Assembly (NCBI RefSeq): GCF_000142805.1
Contig: NC_013080.1
Location: 682,001 to 746,000, forward strand
Origin: Lachancea thermotolerans CBS 6340
Lineage: Eukaryota; Ascomycota; Saccharomycetes; Saccharomycetales; Saccharomycetaceae
Direction of reading: 5' to 3'
Length of the DNA stretch: 64,000 nucleotides
Part shown: one piece after another, positions 17,342 to 27,654 of the stretch
How the letters are laid out: each line of letters opens with the position of its first letter
Position numbering within the stretch: position 1 is the stretch's first letter
Program-made: the position numbers and the translations under genes
Notes under the pieces: generated by a model
The model's database searches: none
What the model saw: the letters and a program-made list of their open reading frames with translations, nothing else
Told to the model about the DNA's origin: nothing

Positions 17342-18532
17342 CTATTGCTTGGTAGGATTCATGTTTGGCAAGAAAGGCATTGGAAACATGGGAAATGGCA
17401 TACCAAAGGGTGGCACAGGCATTGCGAGCTTCGGTTTCTTTGCGTCTCTCCCGTCCGCATCTGCATCTTTCCGTTTGACGCTATTCTCACTCAAAAACGC
17501 CTCAACTTGCTTCTCCTTCTCTTCATCCACTACCAGCGTGTCCAGAAGCGTCTCCTCAGCACCGCAGCCTGGACACACAAAGTCGTGCTCAACCAGCAAA
17601 TCTTCCAGCGCTTGTCGCGAGAATGTTTTGTTACAACACTTGCTTGTCTTCACGGGTGCTTTCAACAGCCCGCCAGTAATCGGGCATTTAAGGTCCTCCG
17701 ATAAATTCGCAAAGTGGTCTTTTGCCCATATTGCGTCGGCGTGGTTCATGACACGGGATTGTTGTTTCCTCTGGTAGTCCTCCCACGAGTGCTGGTCCGC
17801 CACTTGGACGACGAAACTGCCGTCATCTGTAACCATGATTTTACGCTGTGCCATTTCCTCCGGGGTCATTGTGGAGGGATCTATTTCTACCGATTTTAGG
17901 AACTTCTTGGGGATACCAGTTGTCCGCCGTATGCGCTTGCCCTCAAAATTGGGGTCTGAGTTTGTAGGACAGTTTTTGATCCAGTGGTCTTTACCACCAC
18001 ACCTGTAACACATGTATCCGGGTGGTGGGGGCCCTTCATCTTGCCCCGCTGCCGCGCCTGTCTTGTGGAAGATTGGCGTTGCGGAAGACATCTCCTGTTG
18101 AGTTTGCTGCCACTGGTTCTCCTGGTTCGCAAACATACTAGCGATAGCATCCTCTTCACTCATTCCCTTAGTATTAAGTGCAGCGCTCACTGCCGGCGAC
18201 GCATGGCTCGTCGCTTTCATTACTCGAGGTTTTCCTGTGATGTACCTAGTCGCGTTGCCTAAAGACGTCCGACCGTTTAGCCCACTAACCTTGATCGCGG
18301 GAGACCTCCGTACTTCAACATTAGATGACCTAGGGATCACATACGAGTCGTCCTCCAGCTCCTCGCCGGTATCAGGGTTGTAAAGCCTTAGTTGGAAATC
18401 CGTGCCATCGCCTAATCGGTTCTCTTGTATAATCTCTCGCTTGAGGTCGAACACTGTAATACCTGTACCATCAAACAGAATCCGAGACGTGCCTTTCTGG
18501 GAGCGGAACTTATAGAATATTGTACTTGACAT
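17342..18532 (-). CDS. MPE1: cleavage/polyadenylation factor subunit Mpe1
   Basis: Protein of 396 residues (S. cerevisiae YKL059C has 441). Domains in order: DWNN ubiquitin-like domain (residues 1-80, IFYKFRSQKGTSRILFDG), a CCHC zinc knuckle (CYRCGGKDHWIKNCP, about 175-190), and a RING/U-box domain (CPITGGLLKAPVKTSKCC to CPGCGAEE, about 278-325), then a Pro/Met-rich tail. Mpe1 is part of the nuclear CPF complex, contacts the poly(A) signal-bearing RNA and controls mRNA 3' cleavage; it is the RBBP6 orthologue. It is convergent with HRT2 and divergent from TOA2. Confidence 0.95.
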   Translation of the reverse strand: MSSTIFYKFRSQKGTSRILFDGTGITVFDLKREIIQENRLGDGTDFQLRLYNPDTGEELEDDSYVIPRSSNVEVRRSPAIKVSGLNGRTSLGNATRYITGKPRVMKATSHASPAVSAALNTKGMSEEDAIASMFANQENQWQQTQQEMSSATPIFHKTGAAAGQDEGPPPPGYMCYRCGGKDHWIKNCPTNSDPNFEGKRIRRTTGIPKKFLKSVEIDPSTMTPEEMAQRKIMVTDDGSFVVQVADQHSWEDYQRKQQSRVMNHADAIWAKDHFANLSEDLKCPITGGLLKAPVKTSKCCNKTFSRQALEDLLVEHDFVCPGCGAEETLLDTLVVDEEKEKQVEAFLSENSVKRKDADADGRDAKKPKLAMPVPPFGMPFPMFPMPFLPNMNPTKQ

Positions 18533-18659
18533 TCCCTGTGTTTCTAGCTTAGACCTTCGCCCGTGAATTGTCAGTTTTTAATATCAAGTCAATAAACTTA
18601 ACTTTGAACATCACTGCAGTTTGAAAACTGTAAATACACACATAAAGAGAGCCTCAAGA

Positions 18660-19007
18660 ATGAGCGCTTCTGGTTACTACGAACTATACCGTAGAAGTAC
18701 GGTCGGTGCTACTTTGGTAGATGCTCTCGATACGCTTATAAGCGATGGAAGAATCGAGGCATCGCTAGCGATGCGGGTTCTGGACACCTTCGACAGGGTA
18801 GTGGCAGAGACTCTCAAGGACAAGACACAAAGCAAACTGACCTTTAAGGGTCATCTAGACACTTACAGGTTCTGTGACGATGTCTGGACCTTTATCATAA
18901 AAGACTGTAACGTCAAGCTTGACCAAACAGAGGATATCCAAGGAAACACAGTGGTGGTGGACAAGCTACGTATAGTTGCATGTAACTCAAAGAAAACTGG
19001 AGAGTAG
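18660..19007 (+). CDS. TOA2: TFIIA small subunit Toa2
   Basis: Protein of 115 residues, S. cerevisiae Toa2 (YKL058W) has 122. The family start [19 protein letters not shown] is well conserved and fixes the ATG at 18660; an in-frame TTG at 18621 was rejected. The N-terminal half is the helical-bundle domain, and the C-terminal half ([20 protein letters not shown]) is the beta-barrel that contacts TBP and DNA. With Toa1 it stabilises TBP on the TATA box for RNA polymerase II. Divergent from MPE1 with 127 bp between the starts. Confidence 0.96.
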   Translation: MSASGYYELYRRSTVGATLVDALDTLISDGRIEASLAMRVLDTFDRVVAETLKDKTQSKLTFKGHLDTYRFCDDVWTFIIKDCNVKLDQTEDIQGNTVVVDKLRIVACNSKKTGE

Positions 19008-19140
19008 CCACTGGAGCGGTTATATTACCTATGTATAATGAAATAAAAAGGGATCAACATTTCAAGGCAAAAGCCTTATTATCTGATTTTAACTTCTTAA
19101 CACACTCCTGAAAAAACACTTAAAGCGCACTGTGCATCAT

Positions 19141-20229
19141 ATGTCCTCCGTGAAAGATGTATTCCAGCAGCTGGTAAGCCAGGTTGACTCGCAGATCGAC
19201 TCAAGTCCACTGAGACAAGACTCCAAGGAGTTCCAGGAGCGCCTGACAGAGATTATTGGTGCATTTTTGGAGCTGAAATCCACTGTGTTTTCAAAACTTG
19301 CACTCTTTAGCGACAATGAGACGCTGGAAGACCTAAGCACCGCATCTATGCCATTATTAGCTATCGATTTCTACCTAGGCAAGCTTGTTTCCAGAAAGCA
19401 AGCGGCTCAGTTGCAGGATACCAGAGACCGCAATGTCTTAAAGCTCAAATTCCTGCGAAAGGCGGTCCAGTTGTATATGCAATTCCTGATGTCCTTGCGG
19501 AATTACGAGCTTCTTGATAAAGCCACAGAGCTCAAGCTGGACCATCTTGAGGACGCTGATGAACCAAAGTTAGAAAGCCTTTACGTGCAGCCTAGCAGCG
19601 ACAAGGATTTGTCGGGCGCACAGCTAAAGAGGCAGCAAAAAATTGAAGCCTACCAGCAGTCAAAGCAACTAGAAGCACAAATCAAGGCATTGGAGCTTAA
19701 AAGTAGCTCCGACTCTAATAACGACGAGGATTTGCGTGATCTGCAAAAGTATCAACTTATACAAACCGCATACAAAGCCCTCAACGAAATAGAGCAAAAC
19801 CTCTACGAAATAGAACTACTGTCAAACTTCATAACTAGTCCGCCTCCCTCAAAATGTATTAAGGGTGTTACTCAGGAAGATAGCGACAGCTCTCGTACAG
19901 CGTACACGGACAGGGTAGAGAGCCTGAATCAGCCCCTGGTCTCGAAGACAGGAAAAGTTCTGCGCAACTTCACTCTCGTGAACAAAAAGAGCCAAATCAA
20001 AGATAAGGTGTTTGGTTACGGCCAGTACGCCCCTACTATGTCTGTTGAAGAGTTTCTCGAAAAAGAGTTGCAAAGTGGCCGCGTTTTACAAGGCGGAGAA
20101 CAAGACGAGCCTCAACCAAATGAGGATGACGAGGAGTGGCAAGACCGCGAAACCTACAAAGCTAGGGAGTGGGACGCATTTAAGGAGGCGAACCCCAAAG
20201 GGAGCGGAAACACTTTGAATCGTGGCTGA
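19141..20229 (+). CDS. TAP42: TORC1 effector Tap42 (alpha4/IGBP1 family)
   Basis: Protein of 362 residues; S. cerevisiae Tap42 (YMR028W) has 366. The helical N-terminal TPR-like domain (about 1-230) binds PP2A-type catalytic subunits; the C-terminal part has the conserved FTLVNKKSQIKDKVFGYG and APTMSVEEFLEKE blocks and an acidic end. In nutrient-rich cells Tap42 binds Sit4 and Pph21/22 under TORC1 control. A GTG-CAT-CAT lies directly before the ATG at 19141, which is the start. It is convergent with NUP120, stops 57 bp apart. Confidence 0.95.
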   Translation: MSSVKDVFQQLVSQVDSQIDSSPLRQDSKEFQERLTEIIGAFLELKSTVFSKLALFSDNETLEDLSTASMPLLAIDFYLGKLVSRKQAAQLQDTRDRNVLKLKFLRKAVQLYMQFLMSLRNYELLDKATELKLDHLEDADEPKLESLYVQPSSDKDLSGAQLKRQQKIEAYQQSKQLEAQIKALELKSSSDSNNDEDLRDLQKYQLIQTAYKALNEIEQNLYEIELLSNFITSPPPSKCIKGVTQEDSDSSRTAYTDRVESLNQPLVSKTGKVLRNFTLVNKKSQIKDKVFGYGQYAPTMSVEEFLEKELQSGRVLQGGEQDEPQPNEDDEEWQDRETYKAREWDAFKEANPKGSGNTLNRG

Positions 20230-20286
20230 TACAAGCCAAATTAAAACTATAGGCAAAAATACACACAATAGATTCGTACCAGTCAC

Positions 20287-23200
20287 CTACAATGCATTCA
20301 ATTCCATTCTCACATCACGAAGTGTTACCGGGTTACCTCCCGCGAGGATCCAGCGGTCTCCGTCTGAATTGAAGCTGCTCAAAATGTTGATAATCAGTAA
20401 CAAACATTTTTTCTTTATGTCCACGCTCTCCCCATGTATAACATAATGGTAAAGTATTTCTGCTGCCGCTCTATCATGGTCGTTTATCAGCCTAAAGCTG
20501 TAGAGCCTCTTGTAGGTTTCCCAACTTGTTTTAGAGACCTCTTCCAAAAGAATTTCATCTAGAATTTTGTAGTCGTCAACTGGCAGAAAGGCTCCCGATG
20601 AATCCCTACATAGTGTCAAAAGCTTCGCAAAAAAAGCTTCTCTATGCTGCAAGCTTGTCAGAATTTGTTTATAGTAAGCTGCTCTAACATCTCCTGGTAG
20701 CGTTTCGAAGCTGCATCTCAAAACGTCCAAAATTTCCTCATAATTGGAGAATACGATAAGAGTCTTCAAATATTGAACCAGCTGAGCCTTCTTAAAATTT
20801 AGTGGTTCTTCTGCTTCTCGTTGCTCACTGGAGAGCTTGATTGATTTTTTGACGCACTTAAGCGCATATTCAAAGCTGTTTGCCACAGAAAACAATTTTG
20901 ACAAATTAAAGTAGTACGCCGAATGCTTGTAAGGTAGTTTGAAAGAACCTATCACGTCTCTCCACAGATGTCCATCCTTCTGAAGCGGCATGTATAAGCG
21001 ATCAGGGAACTCCAAAGGTAATGTTTCTGGGTAGGGGTGTTTTTGCAAAAATTCAAAGGAAAGATCGTACATCCCGCACATGAAGTAGCTGAGCCCCAGC
21101 ATGAATTCGTGTGCAACATTGGAGTGGATGTAGAATCTTTGCTGAACCACTCTCAAATAGGAGTTGCAAAGCTTGGGGCTCTTTGTTCCTGACATAACAA
21201 ACTTATCAAAACTTTCAATGAAAAGCGGATTAGGTGAAACAGGCATACTGTATATTTCATTCAAAACTATTGTAGACGACATGGACCAGTCTGAATACGT
21301 TTTTATTTTGTAACCATTACCAAACTTGCTGGTCCTTGCGAAGACCTCAGACGCCAACAGGTCCTTGTCAAGTTGATACAGACTAATCCACAGGCACTGC
21401 TTGTAATGTAGGGAGAGTAGCGTCTTAATCTGAGGCTGAAAAATGGAGTAATCAAAATCCATGAATGCGAAAATTAACAGAGCTTTTAGCACCAAGTTGT
21501 TTTGGACTAATATAGCCTGATGCGTGCTCTCTAGAAGTGCCACGTTGACCAGCTTGTTAGGGATTATCGAGTCTATGAGAGGCTCCTCATTTCCCTCCTT
21601 CTGTAAATGGTTATCAATGAATATATTAAGAATCTTGATAACATCTAGCCGACTCAGTTCTTCGAACAGTTTCCTTAAGTTTGCCATGTGGAAATTACCA
21701 TCCAAGTGTCGAGTATATATCTCTGTGAGCTTGTCCTTAATCGGTATCTCGGAAGGAAAGCTAGAAGTCACCATATCAAGAAAAGCTTCAGAAACCTCGA
21801 ATAAGACTTGACTTGAGAGCGTTGATGCAAAACCTTCAATCGTCCGAAGATAATCTCCAAGGTCATCCTTACTGGACTGCTCTTCATTGAGATTGTAAAA
21901 AATGCTTTCAAGTCTAGAATTGGTCTTGTAGAGCGCATGTGAATATAGTGAGAGGGAATTGACCATTATGATCTCACCATGGTAAAGTGTCAGTGACGAG
22001 GGCTCATCATTACGCTTTTTTAGGTCCTTCAGAACTGACTCTAAGTTTAGCAGGTATTCATGATTGTACGGAGATTCTGGGGACAGTAAGATCCCGCTTT
22101 CGCTTAATGTGCTCTGAGCGCGCTTATAAAGCGCAGGTGTGTAGTGCGATTTCAGGTTCATTAACGCACGGTCAGTGTCGCCGTTCGTCAACAGACTGAG
22201 GTCTGCTCGGAGGTCCATTAAAGACTGATTGACTGCCTCCAGCCACTGGTGCTGTTGCAAGTCCTCCGAGATAAGATTTAAAACCTGCAGCTTCGTAACA
22301 CTATTGCTTCTCCACAAAACAACAAGGTTCATATAACCCGAGAAGCAGTTTGAGTCAAGGGGTTTAGTCAATTTCATGTCAACTAGTGACCATATTGACG
22401 ATGAAGACAAGTTGCTGGAATAAGTAGGCCCGGGGTTGAGTGCTATGTGGCCCTGGGCATCTAGTCTGAGATCCCATAATTGAAAGATGCCGTTATCAAA
22501 GGGTAGAAAAATCGCTAGTTTGTCTTCATAAAGCGACATAAACTGGCCAATAGTCTCATATACTTTATTTTGATGCTTCTCGTTGACCGCTAAGTCTTTT
22601 TCAAAGACTGCTGTCTGATGCTTCAAGTCCCAAACTCTCAGTTTGCAGTTCTGGGTGAGGGTTAACAAGTAGCGGTCACGGTATACTATGCAGCTAGCGA
22701 CATTGAAGTTTTGAGACGGGTTTCGTCTCAGAAAGAACATTTTCGTAAGGCTTTGCAGATAACTGTTGTCATTGAAAAGGACAGGGGTCACTTCATGCTC
22801 ACCGCGCTCGTTCTTTGACTTTGTCAAGCCAAGCAGTCCACCATCTTCCAAGAAAATGATTGTGGAACTGGCTGAAACAGAGTATGCATATAAGGGCCGC
22901 CTTACTGTAAAATCGTAGGGGTTTAGCACTGTAAACCAATTCTCCGGAGTCTCGGCCGCCCCATCCAGGATACAATTAAGCGGGAAGTACAACACTAAGT
23001 ACAGTCCATCGCGTAAGATAAGCTCGAGCACCAGCTCACCGTCAATCTCACGAATTGTGAAAGTGTGGTACATGTTTAACATGTGCTCTGGCAATTGTAT
23101 AACAATAGTTTTGCCTGCAATTGCAGCGCTAAGAGAGTACAGGGATAAAACAGAATACTCGTGCGAAAACTGATAGCAGATATATTCGTCATTGAGCAAC

Positions 23201-23355
23201 CTTATGGTATTCGAATAATCACTGAAAGTATTTCTGAGATCCACTGCTGGTGAGCTTGAATTGAGAGATAGGTTGACTACACTCCCATTTCCTTTCTCAC
23301 TTTTGAAGTCCTGTAAATTGGCATCGACCTTGGAAAAGTACGATACCGAGGCCAT
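20287..23355 (-). CDS. NUP120: nucleoporin Nup120 (Y-complex)
   Basis: Protein of 1022 residues; S. cerevisiae Nup120 (YKL057C) has 1037. The N-terminal half is a beta-propeller (repeated beta-rich segments such as YRDRYLLTLTQNCKLRVWDL) and the C-terminal half is an alpha-helical solenoid. Nup120 forms one short arm of the Y-shaped Nup84 complex that scaffolds the nuclear pore and supports mRNA export and pore distribution. The start at 23353-23355 (MASVSYFSKVDANL) needs no adjustment. Assignment is by length, fold pattern and position between TAP42 and FAR8. Confidence 0.88.
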   Translation of the reverse strand: MASVSYFSKVDANLQDFKSEKGNGSVVNLSLNSSSPAVDLRNTFSDYSNTIRLLNDEYICYQFSHEYSVLSLYSLSAAIAGKTIVIQLPEHMLNMYHTFTIREIDGELVLELILRDGLYLVLYFPLNCILDGAAETPENWFTVLNPYDFTVRRPLYAYSVSASSTIIFLEDGGLLGLTKSKNERGEHEVTPVLFNDNSYLQSLTKMFFLRRNPSQNFNVASCIVYRDRYLLTLTQNCKLRVWDLKHQTAVFEKDLAVNEKHQNKVYETIGQFMSLYEDKLAIFLPFDNGIFQLWDLRLDAQGHIALNPGPTYSSNLSSSSIWSLVDMKLTKPLDSNCFSGYMNLVVLWRSNSVTKLQVLNLISEDLQQHQWLEAVNQSLMDLRADLSLLTNGDTDRALMNLKSHYTPALYKRAQSTLSESGILLSPESPYNHEYLLNLESVLKDLKKRNDEPSSLTLYHGEIIMVNSLSLYSHALYKTNSRLESIFYNLNEEQSSKDDLGDYLRTIEGFASTLSSQVLFEVSEAFLDMVTSSFPSEIPIKDKLTEIYTRHLDGNFHMANLRKLFEELSRLDVIKILNIFIDNHLQKEGNEEPLIDSIIPNKLVNVALLESTHQAILVQNNLVLKALLIFAFMDFDYSIFQPQIKTLLSLHYKQCLWISLYQLDKDLLASEVFARTSKFGNGYKIKTYSDWSMSSTIVLNEIYSMPVSPNPLFIESFDKFVMSGTKSPKLCNSYLRVVQQRFYIHSNVAHEFMLGLSYFMCGMYDLSFEFLQKHPYPETLPLEFPDRLYMPLQKDGHLWRDVIGSFKLPYKHSAYYFNLSKLFSVANSFEYALKCVKKSIKLSSEQREAEEPLNFKKAQLVQYLKTLIVFSNYEEILDVLRCSFETLPGDVRAAYYKQILTSLQHREAFFAKLLTLCRDSSGAFLPVDDYKILDEILLEEVSKTSWETYKRLYSFRLINDHDRAAAEILYHYVIHGESVDIKKKCLLLIINILSSFNSDGDRWILAGGNPVTLRDVRMELNAL

Positions 23356-23771
23356 CTTTTTGATGGAGCTGGAGGGCGCCTTTTAACTATATATCCCGTA
23401 TTGATCTTCAAGGTCGACTTATTTGGCAACATAAATTTTTCAACATACTTTCAAACGGCGAAAGTGGTTGAAAGGTAAAGATCTATGACAATCCGGTCTC
23501 AAAGGGCGCTCCCAAGACCCTTTAGCTGGGAAGCAACCTATACTGCGGCATATTGCGAATATAGACTCAAGACCCGTGCTTGAAAAAGGCAAAATATGAC
23601 AAAATTGGCAGGTACTTGAAGTAATTAAACATCTTACGAAACAGTACCACTAAAACGCCGCCGATGACACGCGTAGGAAAGCTTACGCATATTTCGGCAC
23701 GTAATGAATAATATGCTGGGTGCTGAGGATGCTATAGTGTGAAATAAAAAAGAGTACGCTTTTAATGTTAG
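23356..23771. other. intergenic region NUP120-FAR8
   Basis: About 416 bp upstream of NUP120 and downstream of FAR8, both minus strand. A/T-rich, with no gene, RNA or convincing motif seen. Confidence 0.5.
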
Positions 23772-25580
23772 TCACCCGCACTCTTCCATCCTTTCCAATC
23801 TAATTATGCCATCATCTCCACCTGAGACAATAACCGCTGCTGAATCAATTTCAGTCATATCAATAATAACTCCTTTGGATGTTGTTTGCCTGACTTCGCT
23901 CATCACCTCTTTTTCTGTTGTGTTGGAAGCGTTCGCTTTAGTATCATCCTCATCTTCATACTCGGCTTCTTCGTCATAATGGTTATATGTTTTTACGACA
24001 TCTTGAAAGTTGTTTATGTTCCTCATCTCGATCAAGCCATCATCATAAGCAAATATCACGTAGTCTTTGGGAGACCGGAATATAGCACTGGTGGGAGTCA
24101 TAGTAAGCTGCTTCGACAGCACGATTTTCTTTCTGTCGAAAGAGTAAACGGCCACAAACCTACCTAACTGGATAAGGAGCTTGGAACTTTGCTTGTTCAG
24201 CAAGAGTTTCTTACAGCCATCGTTGCTGGTATCAGCGGAATCTGTTTGTTTCGACACTGCTTCCTGTAAGCTGATCCTTTGTAAAATATCACCCCCGAAT
24301 GTATATATAACAAGCTCATAGGGGTCTTCCTTGAAAAGGATTAGCGACTTTTCAGTCATGCCCAGAATAGAGTCCACAACCTTACCAGTACCTTCCACTT
24401 TGTGCCTGCTACCAATATTAATAGCCTTCCCAGTTACAACAACTTCCCAGATGTGGACGACGTCCAAGCAGGTTAGCACTAACCAACCGTTTTTGAAGTC
24501 AATACTGCCAATGTCAGAAAAGCTAACGTCGGAGCTACCGCCGAAAACATCAAGCGATAAATGAGGCGCACTTTCTGTCGTGAGCCATACTTTAAGACCA
24601 AAATTGTCCACTGTGAAAAAGGTTTGGTTATCTAACCAGTACAGTCCTAACACTATTGGCGCAAGACCGTGAAAGCTTTTCGTGAGCTTGTCATTGCAGT
24701 TTAAATTGGGTTCGATCAGCCAATGTTTCATGAGCCCATCACGAGCATACGAAAGCAGATTATGGTGAGATATTATCAGTTTTTCAAGTCCTGCAAGATG
24801 ATATCTGAGCCGCTTGCAGCGTAAAACATGGTTTGGGGCAATGCTTCCAGATTTGCTAGAAAACAGAGATGAAGCTCTGGGACGGGTCGTCGCACTATCG
24901 TCCGGCACAATCGTATCCACCTCAGAGTTCTGGTCGGACGTGTTACCATCAAGCACGCCGGATACATGTTCGCTTTGGCTGCCTATTGACCGCGCCTGTA
25001 ACCCAACATCTGGCGTGAATGACTCTACTGGTGCTTGTCTAATGGATTGAGTTGACACGTTATCATAATCTTGCTGAGGCGGCTGACGCTGATGCTGGCT
25101 TTGACGCTGTGTTTGTGATTTCGCCTGCTGCTGTCTCTGCAATTGTTGGTGCTGATGCTGATTGAGCGGAAGGTTCAAGTTCATAGCTTCCAGGCCATGC
25201 ACAACATCCGCTGAATCCCCTAGTTCATGTAATTGCTCTGTGACGTTAGGGCTTCGCAGAAGATATATGATCTCCTTAACATTTTCTTGCACAGCGAGCT
25301 TAGATTTCAAAAGTAGCGGTTCTTGGATTGCTAAATCGCTGGTTAGACCACTTTGGTCTGCGGTATCCGAAGAGCTCTTTTGTTTCGCCAACTCGTATCG
25401 AAGTGTGCGGTTCTCACCTTCGAGCTGCGCAATGCGGGTTTTCATCTCACTCCTCTCCAGCTCCCAACCAATTCTGTCCCGCTCGTTCCTCGTGAATTCT
25501 GTTTGCAAATAATGCATAACCCCAGGCAGGGTGTACATAGGCGACGTAGGTATCGGGTTCATCCCGACTGAACCTTCCAT
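23772..25580 (-). CDS. FAR8: striatin-like STRIPAK subunit Far8
   Basis: Protein of 602 residues (S. cerevisiae Far8, YMR029C, has 523). The N-terminus holds the striatin-family helix (YTLPGVMHYLQTEFTRNERD, then a coiled coil with RIAQLEGENRTLRYEL). A Gln/His-rich linker follows (about 140-190), then WD40-type repeats to the end. Far8 scaffolds the Far3-7-8-9-10-11 complex, the yeast STRIPAK, which acts in pheromone arrest recovery and antagonises TORC2 signalling at the ER. The first ATG of the frame, at 25578-25580, is used; upstream codons lack an ATG. The Gln-rich linker accounts for much of the extra length. Confidence 0.85.
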   Translation of the reverse strand: MEGSVGMNPIPTSPMYTLPGVMHYLQTEFTRNERDRIGWELERSEMKTRIAQLEGENRTLRYELAKQKSSSDTADQSGLTSDLAIQEPLLLKSKLAVQENVKEIIYLLRSPNVTEQLHELGDSADVVHGLEAMNLNLPLNQHQHQQLQRQQQAKSQTQRQSQHQRQPPQQDYDNVSTQSIRQAPVESFTPDVGLQARSIGSQSEHVSGVLDGNTSDQNSEVDTIVPDDSATTRPRASSLFSSKSGSIAPNHVLRCKRLRYHLAGLEKLIISHHNLLSYARDGLMKHWLIEPNLNCNDKLTKSFHGLAPIVLGLYWLDNQTFFTVDNFGLKVWLTTESAPHLSLDVFGGSSDVSFSDIGSIDFKNGWLVLTCLDVVHIWEVVVTGKAINIGSRHKVEGTGKVVDSILGMTEKSLILFKEDPYELVIYTFGGDILQRISLQEAVSKQTDSADTSNDGCKKLLLNKQSSKLLIQLGRFVAVYSFDRKKIVLSKQLTMTPTSAIFRSPKDYVIFAYDDGLIEMRNINNFQDVVKTYNHYDEEAEYEDEDDTKANASNTTEKEVMSEVRQTTSKGVIIDMTEIDSAAVIVSGGDDGIIRLERMEECG

Positions 25581-25760
25581 TGACACTGCTCTTTGTTGTG
25601 GAACCCAACAACGGTTATGTAGTTTTCCAATTACAAGTAGCAGCAGGGCCTTTGTAATAAATGCACACTTCACACGAAGACAAACTCGGTTCGCTTCGCT
25701 TTAGATGATTAAAAAGCTTCTAGATACACATCTCATTATACAGTTCGACCAATCAGACAC

Positions 25761-26264
25761 TTAGATCTTCTCCTCAGAGACACCGTGCTTCCAGATGGCA
25801 ACGAAAGGAGTGGTACCGTCCTCACGGTAATTCAACAGAACCAGCATTCCATCTGGATCCATAGACTCACCGGTGAAGAATTCCCAGTCCTTGAAGGAGC
25901 CCACAACCTTCTTGACGTAGACCATAGCACCCTTCTCGAAGGTAGCGACCTCGTCAGGGTTGGTCTCCTGCAGCTTGTTCTTAATGGACTTCATGTAGCC
26001 CTTGATGTAGGTCAAGAAGGACTTCTTGTCGAAGGCAGTCTGCTGCAGACGGAAAGAGTGGACAACGTTGTTGACGACCTCAGAACCGTCCTCAACGTCA
26101 TCATCACCACCCTCAGTAGATGGGTTGGCACCAATGTCGATGTTGTCACCACCGACCTTGACCATGTCACAGTCAGCTTCGTAGATGACACCGTCAACCA
26201 ACTTGACATCGTAGGCGTCAGACAACAGCTCGTCACCGGAAATAATGTCCTTGTAGATAATCAT
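25761..26264 (-). CDS. TMA19: translationally controlled tumour protein homologue Tma19
   Basis: Protein of 167 residues, the same length as S. cerevisiae Tma19/Mmi1 (YKL056C). It starts MIIYKDIISGDELLSDAYDV and has the TCTP family blocks: the acidic flexible loop (SEVVNNVVHSFRLQQTAF), a helical hairpin (YIKGYMKSIKNKLQE), and the final FVAIWKHGVSEEKI. TCTP associates with ribosomes and moves to mitochondria on oxidative stress. Codon bias is extreme, matching high abundance. A minus-strand TATATAAA at 26348-26355 is 84-91 bp upstream of the start. Confidence 0.97.
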   Translation of the reverse strand: MIIYKDIISGDELLSDAYDVKLVDGVIYEADCDMVKVGGDNIDIGANPSTEGGDDDVEDGSEVVNNVVHSFRLQQTAFDKKSFLTYIKGYMKSIKNKLQETNPDEVATFEKGAMVYVKKVVGSFKDWEFFTGESMDPDGMLVLLNYREDGTTPFVAIWKHGVSEEKI

Positions 26265-26474
26265 CTTAACACTGCTTGGATTAGAAGTTTTCCCAACACT
26301 TCATAAACGGAACGCTCGCTAGCTCCACGACACCACATCGCTTGTGCTTTATATACTGCTGGAAAATTTTTTTATATCACATGAAAAAGAAAACTGGCCA
26401 ACCAATTCAATGCGGTATGGCGATGAGCATGTGCTGAGGTAATACACGGGCCCGGCTGGTGCAGCTGGTAAAGG

Positions 26475-27272
26475 CTAAGTATCGCTGTCATACAGCTTCC
26501 ACACTTGAGATGCAATTTGCTGCGGACTTTGGGCAGGGAATTGGCTGAAAGTAGACTCTAGACGCACTTTTGCGTCCTCTTCGAGTGTCTGTACCATGTC
26601 TGTTTGCGCCACAAGTGAAGGCGACAAACAATGCACGCGTATTCCTGCTCGTGCAAGCTCCGCAGATAGCGTGCGAGAGAATTGTGCCAAGGCAGCTTTC
26701 GAGGCACTGTAGAGGGCCGTGCCGGGCAAGGCTGACGTCGCAGGGTCCCCCAGAATTGAAGATATGTTCACAATGCAAGGCGGGCGCGACAGGTGTTTCC
26801 TAGAGCGCAGCATTCTCTTGGCGGCCATATTGCAGAGGCTAACGGCGCTTAAATAGTTAATGTTGGTGATCCTCTGGATTTCCGATGCATCACAACGTAA
26901 AGCAGGCGAGGCCTGAGTGACGCCAGCGCAGTTGACCAAGAGGGCAAGCTCGGAGGATGGCGGAAGGTCCAATAGAGGCCAGGCGCCGTCGCTGCAACGA
27001 TACGCGCGGGCGCCCGGTACGCTAGAAAAATGGAACCCGTCAAATCTGCCTTGCTGCGTCCATTGAGGCCACTGCGCTAGATCGACGACAAGTCCCCGGT
27101 GCCACTGAAGCTCACGGCATATTACTGGAAGGTCCGCTGTCATCGGTCCAAAGCTTTCCTTTCGGGAGCCCACCATCAGGCAACTCAGGCCTTCTGCCGA
27201 AAGCTTGTCCACGATCGCGCGACCGATCCCACGCGTTGCCCCTGTTATTAGTGCCACCGGAGTTCTGGGCAT
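26475..27272 (-). CDS. OAR1: mitochondrial 3-oxoacyl-ACP reductase Oar1
   Basis: Protein of 265 residues (S. cerevisiae Oar1, YKL055C, 278) of the short-chain dehydrogenase family. The NAD(P)H-binding motif TGATRGIG is at residues 9-16, NCAG near 113, and the catalytic YSASK later (ALYSASKAALAQFS), with the usual Ser in NISSILG. Oar1 performs the first reduction in mitochondrial type II fatty acid synthesis, which supplies octanoate for lipoic acid and supports respiration. It sits between TMA19 and DEF1 as on the YKL track. Confidence 0.92.
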   Translation of the reverse strand: MPRTPVALITGATRGIGRAIVDKLSAEGLSCLMVGSRKESFGPMTADLPVICRELQWHRGLVVDLAQWPQWTQQGRFDGFHFSSVPGARAYRCSDGAWPLLDLPPSSELALLVNCAGVTQASPALRCDASEIQRITNINYLSAVSLCNMAAKRMLRSRKHLSRPPCIVNISSILGDPATSALPGTALYSASKAALAQFSRTLSAELARAGIRVHCLSPSLVAQTDMVQTLEEDAKVRLESTFSQFPAQSPQQIASQVWKLYDSDT

Positions 27273-27654
27273 GCTATGTCTCTAAAGCGTCCTTGGAAGA
27301 GTCAAAATGTGTGCTCTCGCTGCAGGCGCTTGTACAAAAGCCGCGATTCTGTTGAAGTGCACTTCGCACTTCGCTCCTCGGTGAACGTCGCGACCTCAAG
27401 CCCCAGAGACGGCGACAATCGAAAAGTTAGATGTAAAAAGAGTGATTACTCAAGTAATCAGCAATAGAACCAGATTTCTTATATTGGGTGCTTGCGTTTA
27501 AAAATATTGCAAAACGAAAGCACGACGCTGCTCTACAACCTTGCTTTATCCTGTCTAGATATACTAATGAAATGTTATTATTGATTTTTAATTTTATTTA
27601 CACATGAAGACTCCCACAGTTAGGTCTTGGCCTACGCGTTCCAGCTCTTCACCC
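27273..27654. other. intergenic region OAR1-DEF1
   Basis: About 380 bp upstream of OAR1 and downstream of DEF1. The part at 27560-27605 is very A/T-rich (DEF1 terminator region). No gene or RNA seen. Confidence 0.5.
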